DNA of 64,000 nucleotides from Gossypium raimondii. Lineage: Eukaryota > Streptophyta > Magnoliopsida > Malvales > Malvaceae. The stretch spans positions 61,017,980-61,081,979 of the forward strand of contig NC_068575.1 in the NCBI RefSeq assembly GCF_025698545.1, in the 5' to 3' direction. The notes beneath the pieces were generated by a model. The model did no database searches. It was not told the origin of the DNA and saw only the letters and a program-made list of their open reading frames with translations. Of the stretch, positions 36,782 through 48,107 are shown one piece after another. The position numbers were made by a program, and so were the translations under genes. How positions within the stretch are numbered: the stretch's first letter is position 1; every line of letters begins with the position of its first letter.

Positions 36782-37241
36782 CTTATTTAATTTATATGTG
36801 ATATAAACGGTATAATACGTAAATAAGTTAGACTTATACATTAAGTATTGATGTTGAAATCCGACTAATATTTTAAAAAAACTTTGAACTTGAACAAATA
36901 ATACTATTCTAAGTAAAAACTTCAAACCAACTTTTAGAACTTGAGCTTAAATAATATTCTTTTGTAACACCTATTATCCATATTCATCACCGAAACAAGG
37001 TAAGAAGTATTATCAAACGATCTGAATTTTTTTTACAAAAATTTTGACATAATTTCTTTTCATAAACATTCAATTTCTCCTGCAAATTTTTGAAACACAA
37101 TTTCAAACAACTTCAATATTTCAACCAAATACGCTTATATGTTCGACACAATTTATCCATCTACAACATTCTAAATACTTTGTTAGTAGTTTTAAGAAAA
37201 CAATTTACCAACTAATATACACCAACATTTTAAACCAAACA

Positions 37242-37272
<31 letters not shown>

Positions 37273-38260
37273 CCACATTAAATTAAGTCATCTATACATG
37301 CCATATTTCAAAAGTATTGGTTGCAAAATACCCAAAAGATGATGATGATAGTGTGGATGATGTTCTAACCTCGTCTAATTTCCGAGCTGATTAATGTCAC
37401 TATAAAACAAGGGAAAATAAACAGGAGTAAGGTAAGCATATAGCTTAGTAAGTATGTATGTAATTGATAAATAAATTTCTAGCAGGATATCATGGATAAT
37501 ATAATTTTTATCACACATAAATCTATTATGTATTCAATTTCCAGAAAACTGTTTTTCTGCGTCACAGTCACTAAATTATTTCTATCTGGAGCTACAAAAC
37601 TCCAAATTAAAATCCGTAAATGTTCCCTGAAACTAGACTCATATACTTTCTTACAATAAAATTTTCAGAATTTTTGATTCAGCCAATTAGTAAATTTTAT
37701 TCTCTAAAGATTCCCCTGTTTCTCTGCTTGACATTTCTGACCTCTCTTCACTAAAAGTCAGTTATCTCTTAGTACAGAATTCAAATGATGTTCCCACTTA
37801 TTTATTTTGAAAATAGACTCAATAAGAAATTTAATAATGTAAATTACAAAACATAATTATTTTTGTACAATTTTTAGTGATTTTCAAAAGTTAGAACAGA
37901 GGATTTCGAAATCATTCAGACCTTGTCTCACTAAAATTTCAATATCTTAGAATATATAACTTCTTTGGCCGTTCTTTCTCTTTTATTGAAAGTAGACTCA
38001 TTAAGCTTTAATTCCATGTCTTATTCAACTACTAGCTCAATTCCTATAATTTTTTGGTGATTTTTCAAACTAACATCATTGTCACTGTCCAAATCTATTC
38101 TATTCCAACATCTCTCATTCACATAGCGCTATAACCATTTATTTTATAACACAATACAAGACTTCATCACTTCAGTCACTCTTTCGCAACTTATCACATT
38201 TCAATCACATACTCATATCTCGTTGAACATGTCGGTATAACAACAAATATTTAGGGGTTT

Positions 38261-38487
38261 TCACATAGTACCACCCATGTTACTATTATCATTCGATACA
38301 CATAGTAGCCTTCACATAGTACTACACATGTGATCAAGTTTTACGGTTCACGTAGTAGCCTTCACATAGTACTACACACGTGACTAAAGCTTTTCGGTAC
38401 ACATAGTAGCCTTCACTTAGTACTACACATGTGACCATTATTTATTGATACACATAGTAGCCTTCACTTAGTACTACACACGTGTTC
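38261..38487. repeat. 51-bp minisatellite inside the LTR
   Basis: About four and a half units of 50-51 bases, each with CATAGTAGCCTTCAC and TAGTACTACACA(T/C)GTG. Units differ by scattered substitutions. Confidence 0.85.
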
Positions 38488-38913
38488 ATCAATACTTTAT
38501 TCAAATCTTTACCATTCCGACAGTTCCACAAAGATTCTTACTTTCCAATAATTTACAATTTTGTCCCTAAACTTTTGCATATTTACATTTTTATCCCAAT
38601 GTTCGAAAATTAAATTTCATTCTTTATTCTTATGTTTTACAACATGCTGAACACTTTTTCCTTCTATGGCAACATCAAATTCTCACTCTAACTCTTACTT
38701 ATGAACATTAAATATTTTTACCGATTATGTTATTTTGCTCGGTTTCACTTAAAATCGGCTAGCAAAAGTTGTTTAACATAAATTCTAGCTTCACATTCTT
38801 CCATAAAACATCAAAATACATATATTTCACACATGCGTAATTTTTCAAATTTCAACCCTAGCTTAAAATAACAGTAGAAATAGATAAACCGAGCTACGGG
38901 AATCTCAAAAATG

Positions 38914-38983
38914 CAAAGAACATTTAAAATGGGGCTAGGATGCACTTACAAAGAACATTAAAAATGGGGCTAGGATGCACTTA
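38914..38983. repeat. 35-bp tandem duplication inside the LTR
   Basis: Two adjacent copies of a unit containing AAAGAACATT and AATGGGGCTAGGATGCAC, differing by one base. Confidence 0.9.
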
Positions 38984-39445
38984 CTATGAGCTTGAAAAAG
39001 CAAAGAAACCCTAACTATGGTGTCTTCTAAAATTCGGCAGCAACTATGGAGAAGATGAGCATATTTTGCCATCTTTTTCTCATTCAATTTTATTTATTTA
39101 CCAAATGACTAAAATGCCAATTCTTAAAAAAAAAAAATCCTATTTCACTTATTTCATGTCCATTTTTGTCCATGATTAACGAATGGTCTAATTACCACAT
39201 AAGGACCCCTAATTTATGATTCCATAACAATTAAACACCTTTGACATATGGAACTCAACTTTTGCACTATTGACAATTTAGTACTTTTTACTAATTTGAG
39301 CGCTCAAACGTCGTCGAACGAAATTTTCACGAAATCTTTTCGTGAAGTTGTAGACCATAAAAATATAATAATAATAAAATTTTTCTCATCGAATTTGTGG
39401 TCCTGAAATCACTGTTCCGATTAGGTCCTAACTTGGGCTGTTACA

Positions 39446-40072
39446 CTTTTTCTCAACTTAAGCGTATTAAGAAATTATTAGTGGTGTTTATAGGTTAGGT
39501 AATCTGTTTACCTCGATCTATTTTGAATCGAGTTTAGGTTTGTATTTTTAATTTCGGATCACCTCATTTTATTATTTATTGATAAAATTTAATGTTATAT
39601 TAATATATATTTTATAATTAAATTTAGATAAAAAAATATTATTTTTCAAACAGTGAAATAGACTAATTGGAAAGACTTGAGTGGACTAAGCCTAGATCCA
39701 AACCTAAAATTTCTTTAGAATTGGGCAACTCGGCTGGCTCAATAAGCCCAATTGAACTTGGGTCGAGCTTGGACACGATTTTCTATGCCAAATTCAAATT
39801 ACTTAATAAAAAATGTTTTTAAAAGTAAATTAAATTATAAGTATTTCTAAATATTAATATAAAAATATATTTGTAATATTTTATTAATTTTAAAGGGTAA
39901 ATGGGCTTTTTGGGTGGTCTGGCCCAAAAGCGGGTATAGGCTTGAAATTTTTTGGGACTGGGCCAAGATTTAGGGCCGTTTATGCGCTTCAATGCAGTTT
40001 AAGAACTTACAATTCAGATAAGGCAATCAAAACCATCCACTGTGAGGCACAGACAGGAGGAAACCTGTTGTA
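39446..40072. other. Spacer and upstream region of the PPR gene
   Basis: Decayed repeat text (CTCGGCTGGCTCAATAAGCC and similar) to about 39,990, then the probable promoter and leader of the PPR gene. No clear TATA box, which is normal for PPR genes. Confidence 0.45.
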
Positions 40073-42229
40073 ATGGCCGCTACTTTCTCCTCTGCTCTAG
40101 ATGTTCATTTTGCTGTCTCTCAATCTGATCCAAAAAGACCCATTTTCTTCACCAAGAGACTGAAACATCAAAACCCTAGTCAAAGATTTTGCATTTCTTG
40201 TAAGACCTCCAAGTCTTCTTCTTCTTCAAAACCTCAGCAAAACCCACTAGAAGAACAGTCACCCAAAAAAACCCAGTCTTTATCGGAGCAGCTTCAGCCA
40301 CTTTCCACCACCACACTGCCCAAAAAAGACCAAGCTGCTCGTCTCTCTTCGAACCCAAAGTCCACTTGGGTCAATCCTTCCAAGCCTAAAAGATCCGTGC
40401 TTTCACTACAAAGACAAAAGCGGTCACCTCATGCATACAATCCACAACTCAGAGAGCTAAAACTCTTTGCAAAGAAGCTTAACGATTGTGAAAACAATGA
40501 AGGTGCTTTCCTAAGTGTTTTGGAACAATTCCCACATCAACCCAACAGAGAAAATTCACTTTTGATACTCAACAGCTTGAAACCATGGCAAAAGGCTTAT
40601 TTATTCTTCAATTGGTTAAAGACCAATAATTTTTTCCCCATGGAAACTATATTCTACAATGTCATGATGAAGTATTTGAGGCTTGGGGGACAATTTGAGG
40701 TCATAGAAGAACTTGCTAATGAAATGGTAAGCAATGAGATTCCACTTGATAACATTACATATTCAACTATTATTAGTTGTGCTAGAAGATGCTATCATTT
40801 TGATAAGGCTGTTGAGTGGTTTGAAAGAATGTATAGAACTGGTTTAATGCCTGACGAAGTTACTTATTCTGCAATTCTTGATGTTTATGCGAAATTGGGT
40901 AAAGTTGAGGAAGTGATTAGCTTGTATGAAAGAGGGGTAGCTAGTAGTTGGAAACCAGACATGGTTACATTCTCTGTGTTAGCAAAGATGTTCGGTGTTG
41001 CAGGAGATTATGAAGGGATTAAGTATGTTTTGCAAGAAATGAAATCTGTTGAGGTTAAGCCTAATTTGGTTGTTTACAATACTTTGATAGAGGCAATGGG
41101 GAGGGCAGGGAAACCTGGGTTTGCAAGGAACCTTTTTGAGGACTTGATTGAGTCTGGTTTAAGTCCGAACGAGAAGACTTTAACTGCCATTGCAAAGATA
41201 TACGGCAAGGCGAGGTGGGAGAAAGATGCACTGAAATTATGGGAGGAAATGAAGTCGAAAAACTGGCCTGTTGATTTTATTTTGTATAATACTTTGTTAA
41301 CTATGTTTGCAGATATCGGTTTAGTTGAGGAGGCAGAGCAGCTTTTTATTGACATGAAGCGATCAGAGAATTTTAAGCCGGATAGTTGGAGTTACACGGC
41401 AATGCTAAACATATATGCAAGTGGAGGAAATGTCGATAAGGCGATGGAGTTGTTCAAAGAGATGTTTGAAGTAGGTGTTGAGCTTAATGTAATGGGAACC
41501 ACTTGTTTGATTCAATGCTTGGGGAAGACCCGAAGAATCGACGAGTTGGTGAGGGCCTTTACTGTCTCGATTCAACAAGAGATCGAACCGGATGATAGAC
41601 TTTGCGGGTGCTTGTTATCTGTTGTGTCCCTATGTGATAACAGGGAGGATATTGATAAAGTTCTCGCTTGCTTGCACCAAGCTAATCCTCGGTTAGTTGA
41701 ATTCGTGGAATTGATCGAAGACGAGAAAAGTAGTCTCGACACCGTTAAAGAAGAGTTCAGACGTGTCCTCAGTGACACTAAAGATGACGCTAGAAGACCG
41801 TTCTGTAATTGCTTGATTGATATATGTCGAAGCAAGAATCTCCACGAGAGAGCACATGATTTGCTTTATCTAGGAACTCTATATGGGTTGTACCCGCGCT
41901 TACACAACAGAACAGCAGACGAGTGGAGTCTGAACGTTCGAACATTATCTGTTGGTGCAGCCAAGACCGCACTTGAAGAGTGGATGGGGACTTTGGCCAA
42001 AATTGTTAAGCGTGGAGAAGCATTACCGGAGTTGTTCTCAGCTCAAACCGGGACTGGAACTCATAAATTTGCTCAGGGACTGTCGAATTCCTTTGGTTCT
42101 CATTTGAAGGAACTTGGAGCACCATTCAAGAACAGTGAAGATAAAGTTGGTTGCTTTGTAGCAACAAGGGAGGATTTACTGTTGTGGTTACAATCAAAGA
42201 TTCCATCATCATCCACTGTTATATCTTAA
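40073..42229 (+). CDS. SVR7: Chloroplast PPR-SMR protein, SVR7/ATP4-like
   Basis: A 718-residue intronless pentatricopeptide repeat protein with a C-terminal SMR domain. The first 90 or so residues are Ser-, Lys- and Pro-rich with few acidic residues, a plausible plastid transit peptide. PPR motifs fill about residues 190-500 (for example NITYSTIISCARRCYHFDKAV, DEVTYSAILDVYAKLGKVEE, NLVVYNTLIEAMGRAGKPG). The SMR domain is about 617-700, with LNVRTLSVGAA and the TGTGTH loop. SVR7 (Arabidopsis At4g16390, also called P67) and maize ATP4 have this layout and are needed for plastid ATP synthase gene expression; extending that to this gene is inference. The length fits the family (about 700). The neighbouring H-protein gene is on the same strand 1.2 kb downstream. 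Confidence 0.92.
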   Translation: MAATFSSALDVHFAVSQSDPKRPIFFTKRLKHQNPSQRFCISCKTSKSSSSSKPQQNPLEEQSPKKTQSLSEQLQPLSTTTLPKKDQAARLSSNPKSTWVNPSKPKRSVLSLQRQKRSPHAYNPQLRELKLFAKKLNDCENNEGAFLSVLEQFPHQPNRENSLLILNSLKPWQKAYLFFNWLKTNNFFPMETIFYNVMMKYLRLGGQFEVIEELANEMVSNEIPLDNITYSTIISCARRCYHFDKAVEWFERMYRTGLMPDEVTYSAILDVYAKLGKVEEVISLYERGVASSWKPDMVTFSVLAKMFGVAGDYEGIKYVLQEMKSVEVKPNLVVYNTLIEAMGRAGKPGFARNLFEDLIESGLSPNEKTLTAIAKIYGKARWEKDALKLWEEMKSKNWPVDFILYNTLLTMFADIGLVEEAEQLFIDMKRSENFKPDSWSYTAMLNIYASGGNVDKAMELFKEMFEVGVELNVMGTTCLIQCLGKTRRIDELVRAFTVSIQQEIEPDDRLCGCLLSVVSLCDNREDIDKVLACLHQANPRLVEFVELIEDEKSSLDTVKEEFRRVLSDTKDDARRPFCNCLIDICRSKNLHERAHDLLYLGTLYGLYPRLHNRTADEWSLNVRTLSVGAAKTALEEWMGTLAKIVKRGEALPELFSAQTGTGTHKFAQGLSNSFGSHLKELGAPFKNSEDKVGCFVATREDLLLWLQSKIPSSSTVIS

Positions 42230-43432
42230 ATAGCTTTCAAATAATGGGAATTCCACACCGTTAATTTTTTTTTTTATAAAAAAAACACTGATCTTTGTGG
42301 AGTTATGGTACATGGTTCGAATTCATATTGAAGAATTGTGTTTTAAAGTTTGAAACTTTGAATTCAGCTGAAAGCTTGAAACTTTCCCAAACATTGGAGC
42401 AGATCATGAGAGTTGAAAGCTAGAAACATTTATTTGTTTAATAAATTAATTAGTTAAATTTATTTTAACAGTACAATTATTTTTCTTTTGCAAGTAAAAT
42501 TAGTCAAATTTATTCAGTTGTCAATAAAAATTTTATTTTTTTAAGTAAAATTACAGTTATTTCATATGGACAAACCTATTAAATACCGTTTATTAAAAAT
42601 AAAATATTATTTCAATAAGTTAATTAAATCCACTTGAAAAAATATTAATTATATTTTATTAACTGAAAATAATCTTGAATAAGTAGAATTAATTTAAGAA
42701 AGTATTAAGTTCGTTAATTATGAATTTGGAACATCATACGCTTATAAATATAGATTGATTACTTGAATTTAGTATTATTAATTAATTAATTAAATTTGAT
42801 AATTCATATTGATTAATTGAGCTTGTTATTTATAATTAATGATGTGAAAGAATGAAAGATAAAAATGCATAAAAGCAAAAATACATGTCTTTTAATTTTG
42901 TTAATTTGATTCCCACTTTCTTTATTTTTGAACAAAATTCTCACTTAATTTATTTGCACAATATGAAGTTTACAATAATGATCTCTCTATAACAAAGATA
43001 TTATAGGTGTATAATAGTACCCTCTCTATAATGACAAACAAATGAGGTTGTTATAAAGAGAGTAAACGATATATATATTTTAAAATATTCGATTAAGTCT
43101 ATTTCGGTTTAAACCGTTTTTGATGGTGAAGTTATTTATTATTAAATTTCATAACTAAATCGATAGACTTAAATTAATATTTAAAATTTAAATATATTTT
43201 AAATAAGTCCATCGGTAAAAAAAATCGATTAAACTGGTGGCGTAGAGGACAAGGAAATGCTCACATGAAAAAGTAAAAACAGGATGGTGTGTGTCATTGT
43301 AAATCTGGTTTTTCTTAATAAGGATGAGGCTTTCGTTGCCTACCATTCATACAAGATAAAAAAGAACCGGGCTCACACCAATCAAAATAAACCCATCTTC
43401 TTCATTTGCAGGCAATCAAAAAGCCGAAAATC
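42230..43432. other. Spacer between PPR and H-protein genes
   Basis: 3' flank of the PPR gene, AT-rich spacer, a short MITE-like stretch with CTCTCTATAA words facing each other at about 42,975-43,065, and the H-protein promoter. No further gene seen. Confidence 0.5.
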
Positions 43433-44150
43433 ATGGCACTGAGAATGTGGGCTTCTACCACTGCCAATGCCCTCAAAATTTCTTGTGCTACCACCAAAGC
43501 CCCTGTTTTCTCCCTCTCCAGATGCTTTTCCACTGGTACCTCTCCTTTCTATTCCATGTTTGTTTCTTCTAAATGTGTTGAATTTATTATTTTTTTTTAC
43601 AGTTTTGGATGGGTTGAAATATGCTGAATCACATGAATGGGTGAAGCACGAAGGTCCAGTAGCTACCATTGGCATCACTGACCATGCTCAGGTTTGTTTC
43701 TATGAAAATCAAAGCATTTTTCATGTCTGTTTTACGGGGCATAGAGATTTACAATTTACATAAATTGCAGGACCATTTAGGAGAGGTAGTGTTTGTAGAG
43801 CTGCCAGAACCAGGTGGTTCAGTGAGCAAAGGAAAAGGGTTTGGGGCTGTTGAAAGTGTTAAAGCAACCAGTGATGTCAATTCCCCTATCTCTGGTGAAA
43901 TCGTTGAGGTTAACTCCAAGCTTACTGAAACTCCTGGCCTGGTAAATCAAAACTTATCATTTTTATTTTCTTTTTATTCTTCTGCTTAGCAACTTATGTT
44001 AAAAATTTTGGGTATTTGAAGATCAATTCAAGCCCATATGAAGGAGGATGGATGATAAAGGTGAAACCCGGCAGTCCTTCAGAATTAGAATCCTTGATGG
44101 GTCCAAAGGAATACACCAAATTCTGTGAGGAAGAAGATGCTTCCCACTAA
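43433..44150 (+). CDS. GDCH: Glycine decarboxylase complex H protein, mitochondrial
   Basis: Lipoyl carrier of the mitochondrial glycine decarboxylase complex, which shuttles the aminomethyl group between P and T proteins and is reoxidised by the L protein; central to photorespiration. Exons: 43433-43535, 43603-43691, 43771-43941, 44022-44150; all GT-AG; 163 residues. A presequence ([15 protein letters not shown]...SRCFST, about 34 residues) precedes the conserved [12 protein letters not shown]. The lipoylated lysine is K95 in [10 protein letters not shown]. The C-terminus [16 protein letters not shown] is typical. The N-terminus resembles Arabidopsis At2g35370 (leaf-type GDCH) more than the other isoforms. 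The gene is intact and convergent with the pyruvate kinase gene 640 bases away. Confidence 0.97.
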
Positions 44151-44790
44151 TAACTTTGTATCACCCAACTAAGCTTGTTTTTTTACACATGTTCTATGTT
44201 ATTAATAATAATCCACATTCTTCACTTTCTTTAATCCTTATATCTTAATTTTTTTTCTTATTTAAGTAGGTTTTTAGTTTACTAGATTCTTACATGGCAA
44301 TGACGCGAGACAAAAAAAAGTTGTCAAATCCACCATAGCATCACAGTAGTTTGAAGTTCAGTTTTGAGAAAAACGACGACCAAGGAAAAATGTAAAATCT
44401 TTTAGGGTTTTAACATATTTTTAATGTATGTTTAAGCAGTTACTATAATAGTTCTATACTTATTATTTCACAAAAATCGGCCCCTCGCCCCTCGCCCCTC
44501 GCCTTGCATCCACTTTTCAAAAGAACCAATTCAAAATTCACAAGACAATTCGGGTTTTGCTATCTCTCATGCATGAAGCTGCTGAAATTGCCACAATTTG
44601 TCTATGTTTACAAGACTGGTATTTTATTTTTGTTTTTCAATTTTCTTTACTCAAAAAAAGAAAAAGGAAATTACAAACATTGTAATAAAAAAGTTAAAAA
44701 CCTGAAAACATGTCTATCATTTGCCTACCATTTCGTAACTTCTATGACAAGAAAGAAAAAAAAGTGTCTTTTCTCTTGCATCATAGGCTA
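44151..44790. other. Convergent 3' flanks of GDCH and PKP3
   Basis: Both genes end here. It contains T- and A-rich stretches suitable for 3' end formation on both strands and a triple CCCCTCG(C) repeat at about 44,480-44,503. No gene seen. Confidence 0.6.
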
Positions 44791-47700
44791 TCATAGTTCA
44801 ACTTTTCGAACTTGAATATGATGGGTGGATTCTCGACGCCAGATCGGTTGCGCTCCGCTTTGGACAAGAGTAATGAATTCTCCCTCCTCCACCAAGTTCT
44901 TGCCCTAAATCATCAAAAATTTGTATCAGATAATTGTTCAGACATATCAAGTAGTTGATCTAATAAAAAAACATCGATAGCCTGAAGGAGGGCGAGCTCA
45001 CTGATGTCATGCGTTGTTTTACTGTTAAGATCTCAAATTAAAGAAACTAGATAGTGTATTTTACCGTTAACAGCTTTAGTGCTCGAGAAAAAGTCTCCTC
45101 CGCATCATCTGAAAACTGCATATATATCGGTATCACGCCTTGATAAAGCGCCAGCCTCTGCTTAATTCTTTCCCTGTCAAGAAATGATAATTACAGCACA
45201 AAAGTGAGAATAAGGAACAGAAACAAGTTCTAATTCAAAATAAGGGCGAAAAAAATTGTTTATGTAGTATGGCTACTAAAACTGACTTGTTCGTGAAGGC
45301 AAAGATTGAAGAGGAAGGACGGTAATGACTCAATAGTATAGCCATGGATCCAGTTCTTGTAAAGACCACGATTGGTGTATTGAGAGTATTAGCCATGGTC
45401 GTGGAATGGAAAGCAAACATTTCACCCATATGACTCTGGGAAACAATGCCATAACACGGTCAGATTATGAATTGCAAAACTACAAAGAGGACACAACCTT
45501 GAATGATAATATAGCAAATTCCGAAAACCGATTACCTTGTAAGCATTAAAACGAACAGGAGGCATAACATTGAGTGGAAGACTTGACTCAGTCCTCAATG
45601 CTACAGTGTGCATGACTTTAGCGGCTTTAATCGGATACCTGTGGTTATTGTCATCAAAGGAAAATTAGCCACTAATATTTAAAACGAACAAGCATCCATG
45701 ATTATTCCGGAAAGCAAGTATTTCTGATAGCATCTAACAATAATTACTCACTTCCCGTGTGCAGTTTCTCCAGAAAGCATAATTGCATCAGCGCCTTCTC
45801 GAACAGCAATTGCGATGTCAGAAACTTCAGCTCTTGTTGGTGTAGGATGATTAATCATACTTTCGAGCATGTTTGTTGCCACGATTACCGTTTTATGCAT
45901 ATCACGACACCTTCTGATGATGTCTTCCTATTAGAACATGATAACAAGTTGTTATATTTGGAATTGGAAAATGATATTTAATCCTACAATCAAAACTTCA
46001 TTGGTTCAGGTAGGACACAACAATTGCGTATGTCTCTATAAGTTCTCCAATACAAAAAATGCATACGGTTTTAAAACCATTTCACGGCTTATAAATTTAC
46101 CTCATTGTATGATCCTTGATTCTTTCTTTAATAGATCTATATTAAATCGAGACATGTTGAGATTTAAAAGTTACCTGCAATAAAGGGACTTCCTCGATTG
46201 GAAGTTCAGCTCCAAGGTCTCCTCGAGCAACCATTGCCTATAATAATGTCCATGACAGCAGTTAAATCTACATTTTCTTTTAAAGCTTTTCGAGATTATA
46301 AACAAATTATTCGAGAATATAAAAACAAACCCCATCAGAAGCGGAAATTATAGAGTGAAGGTTCGGTATAGAATCAGCACTTTCAATTTTCACAATCACG
46401 TGAATGTCTGCATTGCAACCTGCAAAAGAATTTGGTAAAGAAAACAATCACAAGTGTGGAAAACCATATAATATAATACACACCATGACTAAACTAGAAT
46501 TAAATTTTACCTTTAAGATAATCTTTCAACTCATGGACTACCTTAGCATCCTTCACGAAAGAAACGGCATAAAAATCAACTTGGTTGTCCACCCCAAATT
46601 TGATATCTTCCCAATCTTTGTCTGTAAACTCAACGTGTACCATTCAAAATTTTCTATCAGCAATCAAAGTTGAACAAATTAGACAGTGTTTTAAGTAAAA
46701 CGTCAAAACAACTGCATGAATAACCTGTTATCGATGGCAAAGTTGCACTTTTTCCACGCACGTTTAAATGGCGCCTCGATTTGAGCTCTCCGCCATCAAC
46801 TACTACACATGTAACCAAATCCTTTGTCTTTGACTTCACAGCTAGCGACATCATTCCACCTGCCATACAGAGACATGGAACAACTCGTTAAGTTACATAT
46901 ACAAGTAAAAACTCAACAAACACTTGTTTTTGATTAGCGAATAGTTCCTGGAATTTGTCGTGTTTTTCAAAATTACAGATCAAATACATTAAATGCAGAA
47001 CCAGAAAACAGGATGAGGATTAAAGACAAAAGGATTTTGTTCTATTCCGAGAGGAAACGACATAGGAACGATTCGTTAAAACTTATTTGATCAGTTCTAC
47101 TTCTAATTATAGCATCATAAATTCTAAAACAAAAGACAACACGGCTAACAAAGACATCAAATTGAAATCTGTTCTCACCATCAACTAATAGTATGTCTCC
47201 AACTTCGACATCATTCACAAAGTCGTCATAGTTTACGCTAACGGTATCTTCAGTGCTAACTCCTCTCCTGATAGTGAATTTAAATTCTTGGCCCTCTTTA
47301 AGCTGTATTGGTCGAGGAACATCACCGCTTCGAACCTCGGGACCCTAAACAAAAGAGCATATTAACCAGACAACCACATCACATCACAACTAAGGCTAAA
47401 AGAAGTTTAATTCCTAATCTATGCATGCTATTAAAATCTGGGTTTTGCTATGTAGTGCCTAATCAGTTAAAAATTGTGCACTTATGATGAACACACACAC
47501 ATATATATATATATATGAAACTGGGTATACCTTAGTGTCCAACATTATAGCAATAACTTTGTCTTCAAATTGGGCATTGTATTCCTTAACAAGATCAATG
47601 GTTTTTTTATGAGAAGCATGGTCACCATGGGACATATTCAGGCGAGCCACATTCATTCCAGCTTCAGCCAGTTTCCATATCATCTCACGTGAGCTCGTCG

Positions 47701-48107
47701 AAGGACCGATGGTGCAAACGATCTTGGTTTTTCTCCGGTGACTCGAGTTCATTTTCACTTGTCCTAATGCCCCGCCGTTTAAAAGCTCGACTGTAGATTT
47801 CAGCTTGTCCTAGAAAAGGGAACAATCAAAATAAATAACATGGAAAAGAAAAGGGAAAAGAAATTGGGTCGAGCATATTGAAACCGACAGCGTTGAAATG
47901 GCCGTTGGTGGAAGAAGCGACGCCGGTTTGAGTGTTGTGCATGGATCTGATTGGAAAAGATGAATCTCCTTTAGAGGAAAAGAGACGTCGTTTAGTCCAA
48001 TTGGTTACGGAATCGAACAGTGAATGGTCGGAGATGGTACGGAAAGACGACAAATCAGCGGGGGCGACGGCGGAAGCGTCGGTTAAGATGGTAGTAATCG
48101 CCGCCAT
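44791..48107 (-). CDS. PKP3: Plastidial pyruvate kinase beta subunit
   Basis: Converts phosphoenolpyruvate and ADP to pyruvate and ATP in plastids, feeding acetyl-CoA and fatty acid synthesis. Twelve exons: 48107-47885 (donor uncertain), 47790-47531, 47344-47179, 46859-46725, 46621-46511, 46419-46331, 46237-46175, 45927-45752, 45638-45536, 45435-45287, 45173-45065, 44904-44791; 565 residues. The first 75 or so residues look like a transit peptide, then [46 protein letters not shown], the catalytic [10 protein letters not shown] (Lys309), [32 protein letters not shown] and GETAHGKYP. Words such as [21 protein letters not shown] match Arabidopsis PKP3 (beta-2) better than PKP2. The exon 1-2 junction is the weak point: the chosen donor TCG/GTTTCA and acceptor CTACAG/TCG keep the frame, but a stronger-looking acceptor TTTTCTAG/GAC 19 bases upstream would need another donor. 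Confidence 0.94.

Larger units (their letters stand above)
36963..39445. mobile_element. Probable solo LTR of a retrotransposon
   Basis: A 2.48-kb unit starting TGTAACACC and ending GGGCTGTTACA, with inverted ends TGTAACA/TGTTACA and the TG...CA rule obeyed. Flanking bases suggest a 4-5 bp duplication CTTT(T). There is no polyprotein, primer-binding site or second LTR beside it, hence the solo LTR reading (LTR-LTR recombination). The interior holds a TA microsatellite, a 51-bp minisatellite and a 35-bp duplication. Long LTRs with these ends are common in cotton Gypsy elements, from general knowledge. Confidence 0.65.

Noticed and set aside
38261-38487. Regular 51-bp units considered as a CRISPR-like array.
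   Set aside because: Units are contiguous with no unique spacers, and the host is a plant nucleus; it is a minisatellite within an LTR.
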